This document shows positions 17,344-25,518 of a stretch of DNA of 64,000 bases, piece after piece. This stretch comes from Burkholderiaceae bacterium (GTDB lineage Bacteria > Pseudomonadota > Gammaproteobacteria > Burkholderiales > Burkholderiaceae_C). Position numbers and translations under genes: made by a program. The first letter of the stretch is position 1. Every line of letters begins with the position of its first letter. The stretch lies in the NCBI GenBank assembly GCA_017992055.1, contig JAGOPK010000002.1, positions 62,001 to 126,000 of the forward strand, written 5' to 3'. The notes under the pieces are model-generated. The model saw nothing but the letters and a program-made list of their open reading frames with translations, was not told where the DNA came from and did no database searches.

Positions 17344-18048
17344 TCAGCGCTCCGCGATGACCAGCAGCTTCTCGCGCGACAGCACCACCAGGCGCGTCGG
17401 CTCCACCCGCACCGCGCCTTCGCGCTCGAAGCCCTTCAGCTCCTGGTTGACGCGCTGGCGCGAGGCGCCCAGCAACTGGGCCAGGTCTTCCTGCGCCAGC
17501 TGCAGCCCGATGCGGATCTCCTCGCCCTGGGCGATGCCATAGCTCTTGGCCAGCAGCAGGATCTGCTTGGCCAGGCGCGCGGCCAGCGGCTTGGTGTTGA
17601 GGTCCTCGAACTGGTTGAACATCAGCCGCAGGCGGCGGCAGTTCAGGCGCAGCAGGGCGTCGTACAGCTCGGGATGCTGGGTCAGCAGGTCCTTGAAGTC
17701 GGCCTTGCGGATGCACAGCAACGTGGTCTCGCCATGGGCATCGGCATCGTGGGTGCGCGGCAGGCCGTCGAACAGCGCGATGTCGCCGAACCACACGCCC
17801 GGCTCGGCATAGGTCAGCGTGACCTGCTTGCCCGACAGCGAGACCAGCGAGATGCGCACCGCACCACGGGCCACGCCGATCCATTCTTCGGCCGGGCTGC
17901 CCCGTGTGGCCAGTGGTGCCCCGTCGCTCAGACGCCTGACATAGGCACGCGACAGAATCGCGTGACGCAGGGGTTGGGAGAGCTTGGAAAACCACGCGCC
18001 GGATTCGATGTTCTGCCGTTCGTCGAGTGTAAGAACCGGGGTATTCAT
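17344..18048 (-). CDS. Crp/Fnr-family transcriptional regulator
   Basis: A 234-residue regulator with an N-terminal cyclic-nucleotide-binding fold and a C-terminal winged helix. The phosphate-binding cassette reads GDIALFDGLPRTHDA, with an Arg-Thr pair where E. coli CRP has Arg-Ser, so a cyclic nucleotide ligand is plausible. The recognition helix is in LAQLLGASRQRVNQELKGFEREG. No FNR-type Cys cluster is present. Start MNTPVLTLDERQ at 18048 is chosen for its AGGGACAAGG ribosome site; in-frame ATGs at 18081 and 18099 are alternatives. It precedes the kinase-dehydrogenase pair and probably controls it or the divergent aldolase. Confidence 0.88.
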   Translation of the reverse strand: MNTPVLTLDERQNIESGAWFSKLSQPLRHAILSRAYVRRLSDGAPLATRGSPAEEWIGVARGAVRISLVSLSGKQVTLTYAEPGVWFGDIALFDGLPRTHDADAHGETTLLCIRKADFKDLLTQHPELYDALLRLNCRRLRLMFNQFEDLNTKPLAARLAKQILLLAKSYGIAQGEEIRIGLQLAQEDLAQLLGASRQRVNQELKGFEREGAVRVEPTRLVVLSREKLLVIAER

Positions 18049-18205
18049 GCCTTGTCCCTGGCGCGACAACGGCGCCTCCATGCTCGTCCTATTGTCCATG
18101 CTGACGCGGCACTGACGCGCCGTCGCATCCGACGATTGACGGCGGCGTCGGCCGCTGGCCGCGGCATCGGCGGCACGACGACACCAAGCCCAGGAGACAG
18201 CGACC

Positions 18206-18979
18206 ATGAATGCCCGCACGCTTGCCTTTCCCTCTCGCCGCGAGACGGTGTCGCCCGAAGAATGGCAGGCCCGCGTCGACCTGGCCGCGGCCTACCGCCT
18301 GGTGGCGCTGTTCAAGTGGGACGACCTGGTGTTCACCCACATCAGCGCGCGTGTGCCGGGCACCGAGGACCAGTTCCTGATCAACCCCTACGGCCTGCTG
18401 TTCGAGGAGATCACCGCCTCCAGCCTGGTCAAGATCGACCTGCAGGGCAACAAGCTGGAGGACACGCCGTACCCGGTCAACCCGGCCGGCTTCACCATCC
18501 ACAGCGCCGTGCATGCGGTGCGCCACGACGCCCACTGCGTGATGCACACGCACACGCTCAACGGCGTGGCCGTGTCGGCGCAGAAGGACGGGCTGCTGCC
18601 GATCTCGCAGCAGTCGATCTTCGTGCTGTCCAGCCTGGGCTACCACGACTACGAGGGCGTGGCCCTGCGCGACGACGAGAAGCCGCGGCTGCAGGCCGAC
18701 CTGGGCCGCAACAACTACCTGATGCTGCGCAACCACGGCCTGCTGACGGTGGGCTCCAGCGTGGCCGAGGCCTTTCTGGCCATGTACGTGTTCGAGACCA
18801 CCTGCAACATCCAGATCCGCGCCCAGGCCGGCGGCGGTGCGCTGACCACGGTGGACCCTGGCATCATCGCCACCGCCCAGCAGCAGTCGGCCCAGGCCAC
18901 GCGTGGCATGGGCGGCGGCCTGGTCTGGCCCAGCCTGCTGCGCCGGCTGGACCGGCAACTGCCCGGCTACGACAGCTGA
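18206..18979 (+). CDS. Class II aldolase/adducin-family protein
   Basis: A 257-residue protein of the class II (zinc-dependent) aldolase family. The metal ligands appear as the HTHTLNG motif (near residue 113) and RNHGLLTVG (near residue 176); the N-terminal FTHISARVPG and LINPYGLLFEEIT contribute the phosphate site. Members act as fuculose- or ribulose-phosphate aldolases or epimerases, but this subgroup, common in Burkholderiales, lacks an assigned substrate. It is divergent from the Crp-type regulator, with 157 bases between starts. A link to the neighbouring CoA-ester pathway is possible but not shown. Confidence 0.85.
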   Translation: MNARTLAFPSRRETVSPEEWQARVDLAAAYRLVALFKWDDLVFTHISARVPGTEDQFLINPYGLLFEEITASSLVKIDLQGNKLEDTPYPVNPAGFTIHSAVHAVRHDAHCVMHTHTLNGVAVSAQKDGLLPISQQSIFVLSSLGYHDYEGVALRDDEKPRLQADLGRNNYLMLRNHGLLTVGSSVAEAFLAMYVFETTCNIQIRAQAGGGALTTVDPGIIATAQQQSAQATRGMGGGLVWPSLLRRLDRQLPGYDS

Positions 18980-19066
18980 GCGGCGTCGATCCGGCAAGGC
19001 GTCACAAGGCCCCGCGGTCGGGGGCGCGGCTCGGCCTGCGCAAGCGGCGGTGGCGGCATGACCGCG

Positions 19067-19075
19067 TGCTAGAGT
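19067..19075 (+). promoter_or_regulatory. Candidate extended -10 promoter of the fimV-like gene
   Basis: TGC-TAGAGT is an extended -10 motif like that at 10940, 63 bases before the first ATG of the fimV-like frame. No -35 partner is visible. The rest of the 159-base gap from 18980 is GC-rich with no other signal I can support. Confidence 0.35.
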
Positions 19076-19138
19076 GGTCTGCTGACCGCCACGCGTTTTC
19101 GCCGGCCCTCCGATCAGCAGCATCCGTCAGCACCTGGA

Positions 19139-20746
19139 ATGGCTCGCCGCTCCCATGCCCCGGTCTCCGGGCCGAATCCACCGTCGCCCGGTTGCTCAGG
19201 CTTGCGCCGCCGGACGATGGCGAGGGCCGCGATGGCCTGGGCCGCCACCGCCTGCCTGCTGATGCCGTCCGTACTGCCGGCCCAGACCGCGGCGGCGCCC
19301 GCCGCGGCCGCGCCCCAGACCACCAGCCAAACCGCGAACCAGGGCGACAGCCCGGCCGCAAGCTCGGCCGAACTGGCCCAGCTGCGCACCCAGCTGCGCC
19401 AGCAGCAGGACCTGGTGCAGGTGCTGCGCCTGCGCCTGGCCGATGCCGAGGCCGCCAGCGCCTGGCTGCCCTGGATGGTGCTGGCCGGCGTGGGCGCGCT
19501 GGCCCTGGCCGGCTGGCTGGGCCTGCGCCTGGCACGCCTGACGGGCCGGCCACGCGGGCAGGCCCGGGCGCCGCAGGGCCCGGCCCAGCCGGGCGCCTTG
19601 CCGTCGACGGCCGGGGCGGCCGCTGCCCCGGGCAGCGCACGTGGCACGCCGACGCGCGCCACGGGTGCCGATGCAGGTTCGGTGGCCGGCTCGGGTGCTC
19701 TGGGTGCCTTGGGCCACCTGGGCAGCATGCTGTCGCCGGCCGCCGCGCCGGCCAGCCCGCCCTCGACGCTGGCCGGCGCGATGGAGGCCCCGCCCCCCGG
19801 CCCGGCTGAGCGTGCGGCACAACAGGCCGGACGCGACCGCTCGGCGGCGGATCGCTTGCCACGCAGCGGCGCGGCGCCGCGGGTCGGCCTGTCGCGCAAC
19901 GAGCCGCCGCCCAGCTTTGCCGAGCTGACCATGGCCGGCCTGCCGCCGCGTGCGGTGTCGGTGGAGGAACTGCTGGACCTGGAGCAGCAGGTCGACTTCT
20001 TCATGGTGCTGGGCCAGGAGGAGGCGGCGGTGGACCTGCTGGTCGACCACATCCGCAACACCGGCGGCACCAGCGCCTTGCCCTATCTGAAGCTGCTGGA
20101 GGTCTACAAGCAGCAGGGCAATACCGAGGGCTACGAGCGCACGCGCAGTCGCTTCAACCAGCGCTTCAATGCCTATGCGCCGGAATGGAGTGCCGACCTG
20201 GAGGCCGGCCATTCGCTGGAGGCCTATGACGAGGTGCTGCAGCGGCTGAGCCTGGTGTGGGCCGATCCCATCGATGCCATGGCCGAGCTGGAGGTGCTGC
20301 TGTTCCGCCGCGACCAGGGCGAGCTGTTCGATCTGCCGGCCTACCGCGACCTGCTGCTGCTGTATGCGCTGGTGCGCGACCTGCACGACCAGACGCCGGC
20401 CTCGGCCGTGCCGGTGGACGTGCTGCTGCCGCTGGATGCCGATGCCGGCGACACCACCTCGCCACGGCCGCGCCTGGTGTCGCGCACGCCCGAGCCGGTC
20501 GATGCCGACGAGCTGACCGAGGCCTGGGCCCGGCCGGCCACCGTGCCCGGCGTGATGGCCAGCGCGGCCTCGCGCACCGGCGTGGGCAGCAGCCTGGGCC
20601 TGGACCTGGGCAGCAGCATCGACCTGGACCTCAGCGAGCCGGCCGCCGCGCCGCGCAACTACACCGAGCCCTCGGGCTTCACGCCGCTGCCGCTGCCCTC
20701 GCCACACCTCGAGGACTACGAGCTGCCGCCGTCCTCGCGGGTCTGA
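19139..20746 (+). CDS. FimV-like membrane protein
   Basis: A 535-residue protein with a hydrophobic signal-like segment (about 27-49), a coiled coil (about 77-104, AQLRTQLRQQQDLVQVLRLRL), a membrane span (about 109-131), a long Ala/Pro/Gly-rich linker and a conserved cytosolic domain at about 265-350 (EELLDLEQQVDFFMVLGQEEAAVDLL, then LPYLKLLEVYKQQGNTEGYERTRSRFNQRFN). The coiled-coil, span and tetratricopeptide-like order resembles the C-terminal part of FimV/TspA proteins, which organise polar pili and secretion. It lacks an obvious LysM domain and is shorter than FimV. Translation may start at 19217, which would put the signal segment at the very N-terminus. Confidence 0.75.
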   Translation: MARRSHAPVSGPNPPSPGCSGLRRRTMARAAMAWAATACLLMPSVLPAQTAAAPAAAAPQTTSQTANQGDSPAASSAELAQLRTQLRQQQDLVQVLRLRLADAEAASAWLPWMVLAGVGALALAGWLGLRLARLTGRPRGQARAPQGPAQPGALPSTAGAAAAPGSARGTPTRATGADAGSVAGSGALGALGHLGSMLSPAAAPASPPSTLAGAMEAPPPGPAERAAQQAGRDRSAADRLPRSGAAPRVGLSRNEPPPSFAELTMAGLPPRAVSVEELLDLEQQVDFFMVLGQEEAAVDLLVDHIRNTGGTSALPYLKLLEVYKQQGNTEGYERTRSRFNQRFNAYAPEWSADLEAGHSLEAYDEVLQRLSLVWADPIDAMAELEVLLFRRDQGELFDLPAYRDLLLLYALVRDLHDQTPASAVPVDVLLPLDADAGDTTSPRPRLVSRTPEPVDADELTEAWARPATVPGVMASAASRTGVGSSLGLDLGSSIDLDLSEPAAAPRNYTEPSGFTPLPLPSPHLEDYELPPSSRV

Positions 20747-20759
20747 CGGCTCACAGCCG
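20747..20759. terminator. Short inverted repeat at a convergent gene end
   Basis: CGGCT-CAC-AGCCG directly follows the fimV-like stop and contains the stop of the convergent aminotransferase gene (20751-20753). The stem is only 5 bp and there is no T-run, so it is weak alone; it repeats the pattern seen at other convergent ends. Confidence 0.3.
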
Positions 20760-21929
20760 GGCCAGGCGCTGCAGCGCCGCGCGCAGCGTGTCGTCGCGCT
20801 TGGCATAACAAAAGCGCACCAGGCCCTGGTTGCGGCCGTCGCCGTAGAAGGCCGACAGCGGGATCGCCGCCACGCCGATCTCGGTGGTCAGCCAGCGGCA
20901 GAAGTCGGCCTCGGGCAGATCGCTGATGGCGCTGTAGTCCACCACCTGGAAGTAGCTGCCTTCACTCGGCAGCAGCTTGAACCTGGTGTCGGCCAGCCCG
21001 GCACGGAACAGGTCGCGCTTGGCCTGGTAGAAGGCCGGCAGCTCCAGGTAGGGCGCCGGGTTGGCCATGTAGCGCGCCAGGCCGTGCTGCATCGGTGTGT
21101 TGACGGTGAACACATTGAACTGGTGCACCTTGCGGAACTCGGCCATCAGCGGCGCCGGCGCGGCCACCGTGCCCACCTTCCAGCCGGTGACGTGGTAGGT
21201 CTTGCCGAAGCTGCTGATGACGAAGGCGCGCGCCGCCAGCTCGGGGATGCGCGAGGCGCTGGCATGCGGCTCGCCGTCGTAGACCATGTGCTCGTAGACC
21301 TCGTCGCTGATCAGCAGCACCTCGGTGGGCGCCAGGATCTCGGCCAGGCGCTGCATGTCGGCCTGGCGCCAGATGCTGGCGCTGGGGTTGTGCGGCGAGT
21401 TGACGATGATGGCCCGCGTGCGTGGCGTGATCGCCGCGGCAATGGCGTCGAAGTCGGGGCGGAACGTGCCGGCCCCGGAGGCCGAGCCCAGCGCCACGCG
21501 CACCACCACGCCGCCGGCCAGCTCGATGTTGGGCACATAGCTGTCGTAGTTGGGCTCCAGCACGATGACCTCGTCGCCGGGGCCGACCACGGCCAGGATG
21601 GCGGTGAGGATGGCCTGGGTGGCGCCGGCGGTGACGGTGATCTCGCTGGCCGCGTCGTAGCGGTGGCCGTACAGGGCCGCGATCTTGGCCGCCATGGCCT
21701 CGCGCAGCGGCGCCACGCCGGCCATCGGCGGGTACTGGTTCAGGCCCTCGGCCATGGCCTGCTGCACGCAGGCCAGCAGGGCCGGATCGCAGTCGAAATC
21801 AGGAAAGCCCTGGCCCAGGTTGACCGCGCCATGCTCGGCGGCCAGGGCCGACATGACGGTGAAGATGGTCGTGCCCACGTTCGGCAGGCGGCTGGGCGGT
21901 GACGGGGTATGGGTGCGCAGTGCGGTCAT
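20751..21929 (-). CDS. Pyridoxal-phosphate aminotransferase, methionine/kynurenine aminotransferase type
   Basis: A 392-residue fold-type I aminotransferase. The substrate loop NLGQGFPDFDCDP, the NSPHNPSA motif, SDEVYEHMVYDG and the PLP lysine in SSFGKTYHVTGWKVG are typical of YbdL-like methionine aminotransferases and kynurenine aminotransferases. The C-terminal VRFCYAKRDDTL holds the carboxylate-binding Arg. It would transaminate methionine with its 2-oxo acid partner, the last step of methionine salvage; mtnP and mtnA lie elsewhere in the window. It starts seven bases after cysB and is the last gene of the lptF unit. Substrate is inferred. Confidence 0.9.
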   Translation of the reverse strand: MTALRTHTPSPPSRLPNVGTTIFTVMSALAAEHGAVNLGQGFPDFDCDPALLACVQQAMAEGLNQYPPMAGVAPLREAMAAKIAALYGHRYDAASEITVTAGATQAILTAILAVVGPGDEVIVLEPNYDSYVPNIELAGGVVVRVALGSASGAGTFRPDFDAIAAAITPRTRAIIVNSPHNPSASIWRQADMQRLAEILAPTEVLLISDEVYEHMVYDGEPHASASRIPELAARAFVISSFGKTYHVTGWKVGTVAAPAPLMAEFRKVHQFNVFTVNTPMQHGLARYMANPAPYLELPAFYQAKRDLFRAGLADTRFKLLPSEGSYFQVVDYSAISDLPEADFCRWLTTEIGVAAIPLSAFYGDGRNQGLVRFCYAKRDDTLRAALQRLARL

Positions 21930-21936
21930 GGCGGGT

Positions 21937-22896
21937 TCAGAGTTCGTAGGAGTTGTCGCTGACCTGGCCCGGGCGCTCGGCCATCGCGCGCTCGATCAGC
22001 GGGCGGGTCAGGCGCTCGGACAGCAGGCCGGCAAAGGCATGCACGAAGTGGCGCAGATAGGCACCGCGCTTGAAGGCCACGCGCGTGGTGTTGGTGCCGA
22101 ACAGATGGCCCACCGGGCGCGACACCAGATCGCTGCCGGGCGGATCGTCGCGCACCGCCAGTTCGGCGACGATGCCCACGCCCATCCCTAAGCGCACATA
22201 GGTCTTGATGACGTCGGCGTCGATGGCCTCCAGCACGATGCTGGGCGAGAGCCGGGCGCGGGCAAAGGCCTGGTCCAGCCGCGTGCGGCCGCTGAAGGTG
22301 GCGTGGTAGGTCACCAGCGGCTCGGCCGCCAGCTGCTCCAGCGTGGGCCGCTCGACCTGGGCCAGGCGGTGGCCGGCCGGCACCACGATCACATGCTGCC
22401 AGTCGTGGCAGGGCAGGGTGACCAACTGCGGATGATCGGCCAGGGCCTCGGTGGCCAGGCCGATCTCGGCCACATCGTCGATCAGCATGCGCGCCACGTC
22501 CAGCGGCGTCACCTGGTGCATCTGCACCTGCACCTTGGGAAACTGCCGGCGCAGTTGGGCCACCGGGCCCGGCAGCACATAGCGCGCCTGCGAATGCGTG
22601 GTGGCGATGGACAGCGTGCCGGCGTCCTGCTTGCTGTATTCCTCGCCGATGCGCTTGAGGTTGGCGACCTCGCGCATGATGACCTCGATCGATTGCAGCA
22701 CCAGCTGGCCGGGCTCGGTGACGCGTTTCAGGCGCTTGCCATGGCGGGCGAAGATGTCCACGCCCAGCTCTTCTTCCAGCTCCAGGATGGCCTTGCTGAT
22801 GCCCGGCTGCGAGGTGTAGAGCGCCTTGGCCGTCTCGGTCAGGTTGAGGTTGCGGCGCATCGCCTCCTGCACGAAGCGGAACTGGTGCAGGTTCAT
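21937..22896 (-). CDS. cysB: CysB-type LysR regulator of sulfur assimilation
   Basis: A 319-residue regulator matching CysB along its whole length: LYTSQPGISKAILELEEELG in the helix-turn-helix, then SIATTHSQARYVLP, IGLATEALADHPQLVTLPC, LVTYHATFSGRTRLD and DADVIKTYVRLGMGVGIVAE. CysB senses N-acetylserine and O-acetylserine and activates cysteine biosynthesis genes. The start overlaps the stop of the CbiX-like gene (ATGA), so it is translated from the lptF-lptG-cbiX transcript. This is an unusual place for a regulator, as it ties its level to an envelope operon. Confidence 0.93.
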   Translation of the reverse strand: MNLHQFRFVQEAMRRNLNLTETAKALYTSQPGISKAILELEEELGVDIFARHGKRLKRVTEPGQLVLQSIEVIMREVANLKRIGEEYSKQDAGTLSIATTHSQARYVLPGPVAQLRRQFPKVQVQMHQVTPLDVARMLIDDVAEIGLATEALADHPQLVTLPCHDWQHVIVVPAGHRLAQVERPTLEQLAAEPLVTYHATFSGRTRLDQAFARARLSPSIVLEAIDADVIKTYVRLGMGVGIVAELAVRDDPPGSDLVSRPVGHLFGTNTTRVAFKRGAYLRHFVHAFAGLLSERLTRPLIERAMAERPGQVSDNSYEL

Positions 22897-23285
22897 CGGG
22901 GCTCCAGGGCCACCGCGGCCATGGCCGCGATCACCGCCGGCGCCTCGCCCACGGCCGGCTGCAGCCGCCAGGCCACCTGCGGATGCGCGGCCTGCAGCTG
23001 CGCCAGCAGGGCCGGGATGTCCTTGCGCACATGGCCGCCGGCGCCCAGGAACAGCGGCACGATGTCCACCGTGCGGCAGCCCTGGGCCGCCAGCGCCGCA
23101 CCGGCGCTCAGCAGGTTGGGCGTCATGAACTCCAGGAAGGCCAGCTGCACCCGGCCCTCGCCCAGCCGCTCGCGGCACAGCCGGGCCACGGCTTCGAAGG
23201 GCAGGGCCCATGACGCATCGCGGGCGCCATGGGCAAACAGCAGCAGGCCCTGCGGATCGGCGTTCAGCGGTAGCGCACCAGCCAT
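22893..23285 (-). CDS. Short CbiX/SirB-type sirohydrochlorin chelatase
   Basis: A 130-residue single-domain class II chelatase. The two metal-site histidines are visible as LLFAHGARD near residue 18 and GAGGHVRKDIP near residue 80; the latter is the CbiX signature. The length matches the short CbiX form, which works as a homodimer. With CysB directly downstream, ferrochelation of sirohydrochlorin to siroheme for sulfite or nitrite reductase is more likely than cobalt insertion. It overlaps lptG by about 20 bases and cysB by four. Confidence 0.85.
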   Translation of the reverse strand: MAGALPLNADPQGLLLFAHGARDASWALPFEAVARLCRERLGEGRVQLAFLEFMTPNLLSAGAALAAQGCRTVDIVPLFLGAGGHVRKDIPALLAQLQAAHPQVAWRLQPAVGEAPAVIAAMAAVALEPR

Positions 23286-24403
23286 GCAAAGGCTCCCATC
23301 GAGATCAGCAGGTACAGCAGGCCCGGCGCGGCGGCGGCGATCCAGGGCGTCCAGTCGCGCAGCTGGCCCAGGTGGCCTGCGGCGTTGTTCAGCAGCACGA
23401 AGCTGATGCCCAGCATGATGCCGCCGAAGACCTTGAAGCTGACGCCGCCGGCACGCGCATGCAGATAGGCAAAGGGCAGGGCCAGGGCCACCATCACCAC
23501 GCAGGCCAGCGGGTACAGCGCCTTCTTCCAGAACTGGATCTCGTGGCGCTGCACCGCCTGGTCCTGGCTGCTCAGGTGGTGGGTGTAGCGCCACAGGTCG
23601 ACCACCGACATGGTGCGCGCCGGCAGCAGGGCCGCGGCGACCACGCCCGACTCCAGCGTCGTGGCCCAGCGCAGCTGGTCCAGGCGCTCGCTGCGCAGCG
23701 CCATGCCTGCGCCGGCCATCTCGGGCGTCGGCCAGTCGCTGCGCTGCACCTGGCGCAGCAGCCAGTGGCCATCCTGCAGCACCGTGGCCTGCTCGGCGTC
23801 CAGGCGGGTGCGCAGCCGGCCCTCGCGGTCGAACTCGAAGATCTGCACGCCGCGCAGTTCGCCGGCGCCCACCGCCGCGGCGACGTTGACCGACACCGCG
23901 CGCATCGGGTCGGGCTGGCCCTTGGACGGCGCGCTGCCGCTGTCGTCGCGCCGCTCCTTCAGCCAGGCGCCGCCACCGGCGATGACGATGCCACGTGCGC
24001 CGGCCTTCACGCCCTCGGCCTGGCGCTCGGTCAGCGGCACCACCCAGTCGCCGATGGCAAAGGTCAGCAGCGCAAACAGCAGGCCGGGCAGGGCCAGCAG
24101 GCGCAGCGCCCGGCCCGGCCCCAGGCCGGCGGTGCGCAGGATGGTGAACTCCGACGACTGCGCCAGCCGCGCCATCGCATAGATGGTGCCGATCAGCACC
24201 GCGATCGGGAACAGCTCGTAGAAGTGCCCCGGCACCGCCAGCAGCACATGCAGCAGGGCGCGGCCCAGGGTGTAGCCGCCGCGGCCCACGTCCTCCAGCT
24301 CGTTGACCACGTCGATGAAGAAGAACAGGCTCAGAAAGGCGATGGCCACGAACACCACCGACCAGACGATGTCGCGGTACAGCAACCGGCGCACCGTCCT
24401 CAT
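23264..24403 (-). CDS. lptG: LPS export ABC transporter permease LptG
   Basis: A 379-residue inner-membrane permease of the LptB2FG complex that extracts lipopolysaccharide for transport to the outer membrane. It has six predicted membrane helices: three N-terminal (from VWSVVFVAIAFLSLFFFIDVV), a large periplasmic beta-jellyroll (about 130-280), and three C-terminal (ALYPLACVVMVALALPFAYL onwards). Start [11 protein letters not shown] at 24403 is preferred to one ten codons upstream. Its start overlaps the lptF stop by four bases, and its end overlaps the CbiX-like gene. Confidence 0.94.
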   Translation of the reverse strand: MRTVRRLLYRDIVWSVVFVAIAFLSLFFFIDVVNELEDVGRGGYTLGRALLHVLLAVPGHFYELFPIAVLIGTIYAMARLAQSSEFTILRTAGLGPGRALRLLALPGLLFALLTFAIGDWVVPLTERQAEGVKAGARGIVIAGGGAWLKERRDDSGSAPSKGQPDPMRAVSVNVAAAVGAGELRGVQIFEFDREGRLRTRLDAEQATVLQDGHWLLRQVQRSDWPTPEMAGAGMALRSERLDQLRWATTLESGVVAAALLPARTMSVVDLWRYTHHLSSQDQAVQRHEIQFWKKALYPLACVVMVALALPFAYLHARAGGVSFKVFGGIMLGISFVLLNNAAGHLGQLRDWTPWIAAAAPGLLYLLISMGAFAWLVRYR

Positions 24404-25491
24404 GCCGTGGCCCTCCGCGGCCACAGCCGCCACACCGTGGCATGGTCGCGCCAGACGATCAGCGCCACCGCCAGCAGCGCCATGCCGCCATGCAGGCCCA
24501 GCAGGGCCGGGCCCATGGCGGCCTTGCCGCCGGCCACCCAGGCCTGCGACAGGTTGATCAGGTTGAAGTAGACGACGAAGCCCAGCAGGGCCAGCACCAG
24601 GTTCCAGTTGCTGGCGCGGCGCGGCTGGGTGGCCGACAGGCCCACGCCCAGCAGCAGCAGATTGGCCGCCGCCAGCAGCATGCCGAAGCGCCAGGTCAGC
24701 TCGGCCTGGTGGCGGCGCTGCGGATCGCGCAGCAGGGCCAGCGTGGCCATCGCGCGCGGCGGCTGGGCCTCGGCGCTGCGCGCCGCGGCATCGCTGACCA
24801 CCACGCGGTAGGTGTCGAAGCTGGCCAGCGTGCGCACGCCGGTCTGGGCCACGCTCTCGTTGCGCTGGCCGGCATCGAGCTGCAGCACGCGCTGCTCGCC
24901 CTCGTTGACGATGCGGCCGCGGTGGGCCGAGGTCACCGACTCATGGCCGTTTTCGCGCGTCAGCACGAACACGTTGTGGCCTTCCACGCCCTCCTGGCTC
25001 GCGCGGTCGATGAAAAACACGCGCTGGCCGTCGCGCGAGGCCTGGAACACGCCGGGCGTGACCCGCGACAGGTCCGAGCGCTGCTCGTAGCGTGCGCGCA
25101 GCTCGGTGCTGGCGCGGTTGCCCCAGGGCCAGACGAACAGCAGCAGCAGGGCGATGGCCAGCAGCACCGGCCAGGCCATGCGCAGCACCGGGCCGACAAA
25201 GCGCGACAGCCCCAGGCCGCTGGCAAACCAGATCACCATCTCGCTGTCGCGGTACATGCGGCCCAGCGTCACCACCACGGCCACGAACAGCGACAGCGCC
25301 AGCATCGTCGGCAGATGGCCCAGCGCGGTATAGCCCAGCAGCAGCACCACGTCCTCGGGCGCCACCACGCCGTTGGCGGCGCGGCCCAGGGTGCTGATCA
25401 GCATCATCGTGATCACGATGGTGAGGATGACCACGAGGGTGGCGCCGAAACTGCGAGCCAACTCGCGACGCACAGACTGATCGAATAACAT
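24400..25491 (-). CDS. lptF: LPS export ABC transporter permease LptF
   Basis: A 363-residue permease paired with LptG. The start [22 protein letters not shown] is the standard LptF opening. Membrane helices lie at both ends and a periplasmic jellyroll is in the middle (about 130-260, [18 protein letters not shown]). It is the first gene of a five-gene minus-strand unit lptF-lptG-cbiX-cysB-aminotransferase. It is divergent from pepA with only 27 bases between the start codons, so promoters must overlap the coding regions. Confidence 0.95.
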   Translation of the reverse strand: MLFDQSVRRELARSFGATLVVILTIVITMMLISTLGRAANGVVAPEDVVLLLGYTALGHLPTMLALSLFVAVVVTLGRMYRDSEMVIWFASGLGLSRFVGPVLRMAWPVLLAIALLLLFVWPWGNRASTELRARYEQRSDLSRVTPGVFQASRDGQRVFFIDRASQEGVEGHNVFVLTRENGHESVTSAHRGRIVNEGEQRVLQLDAGQRNESVAQTGVRTLASFDTYRVVVSDAAARSAEAQPPRAMATLALLRDPQRRHQAELTWRFGMLLAAANLLLLGVGLSATQPRRASNWNLVLALLGFVVYFNLINLSQAWVAGGKAAMGPALLGLHGGMALLAVALIVWRDHATVWRLWPRRATA

Positions 25492-25518
25492 TCTCGGCTC
25501 TTCAAACTAGGGCGAATT

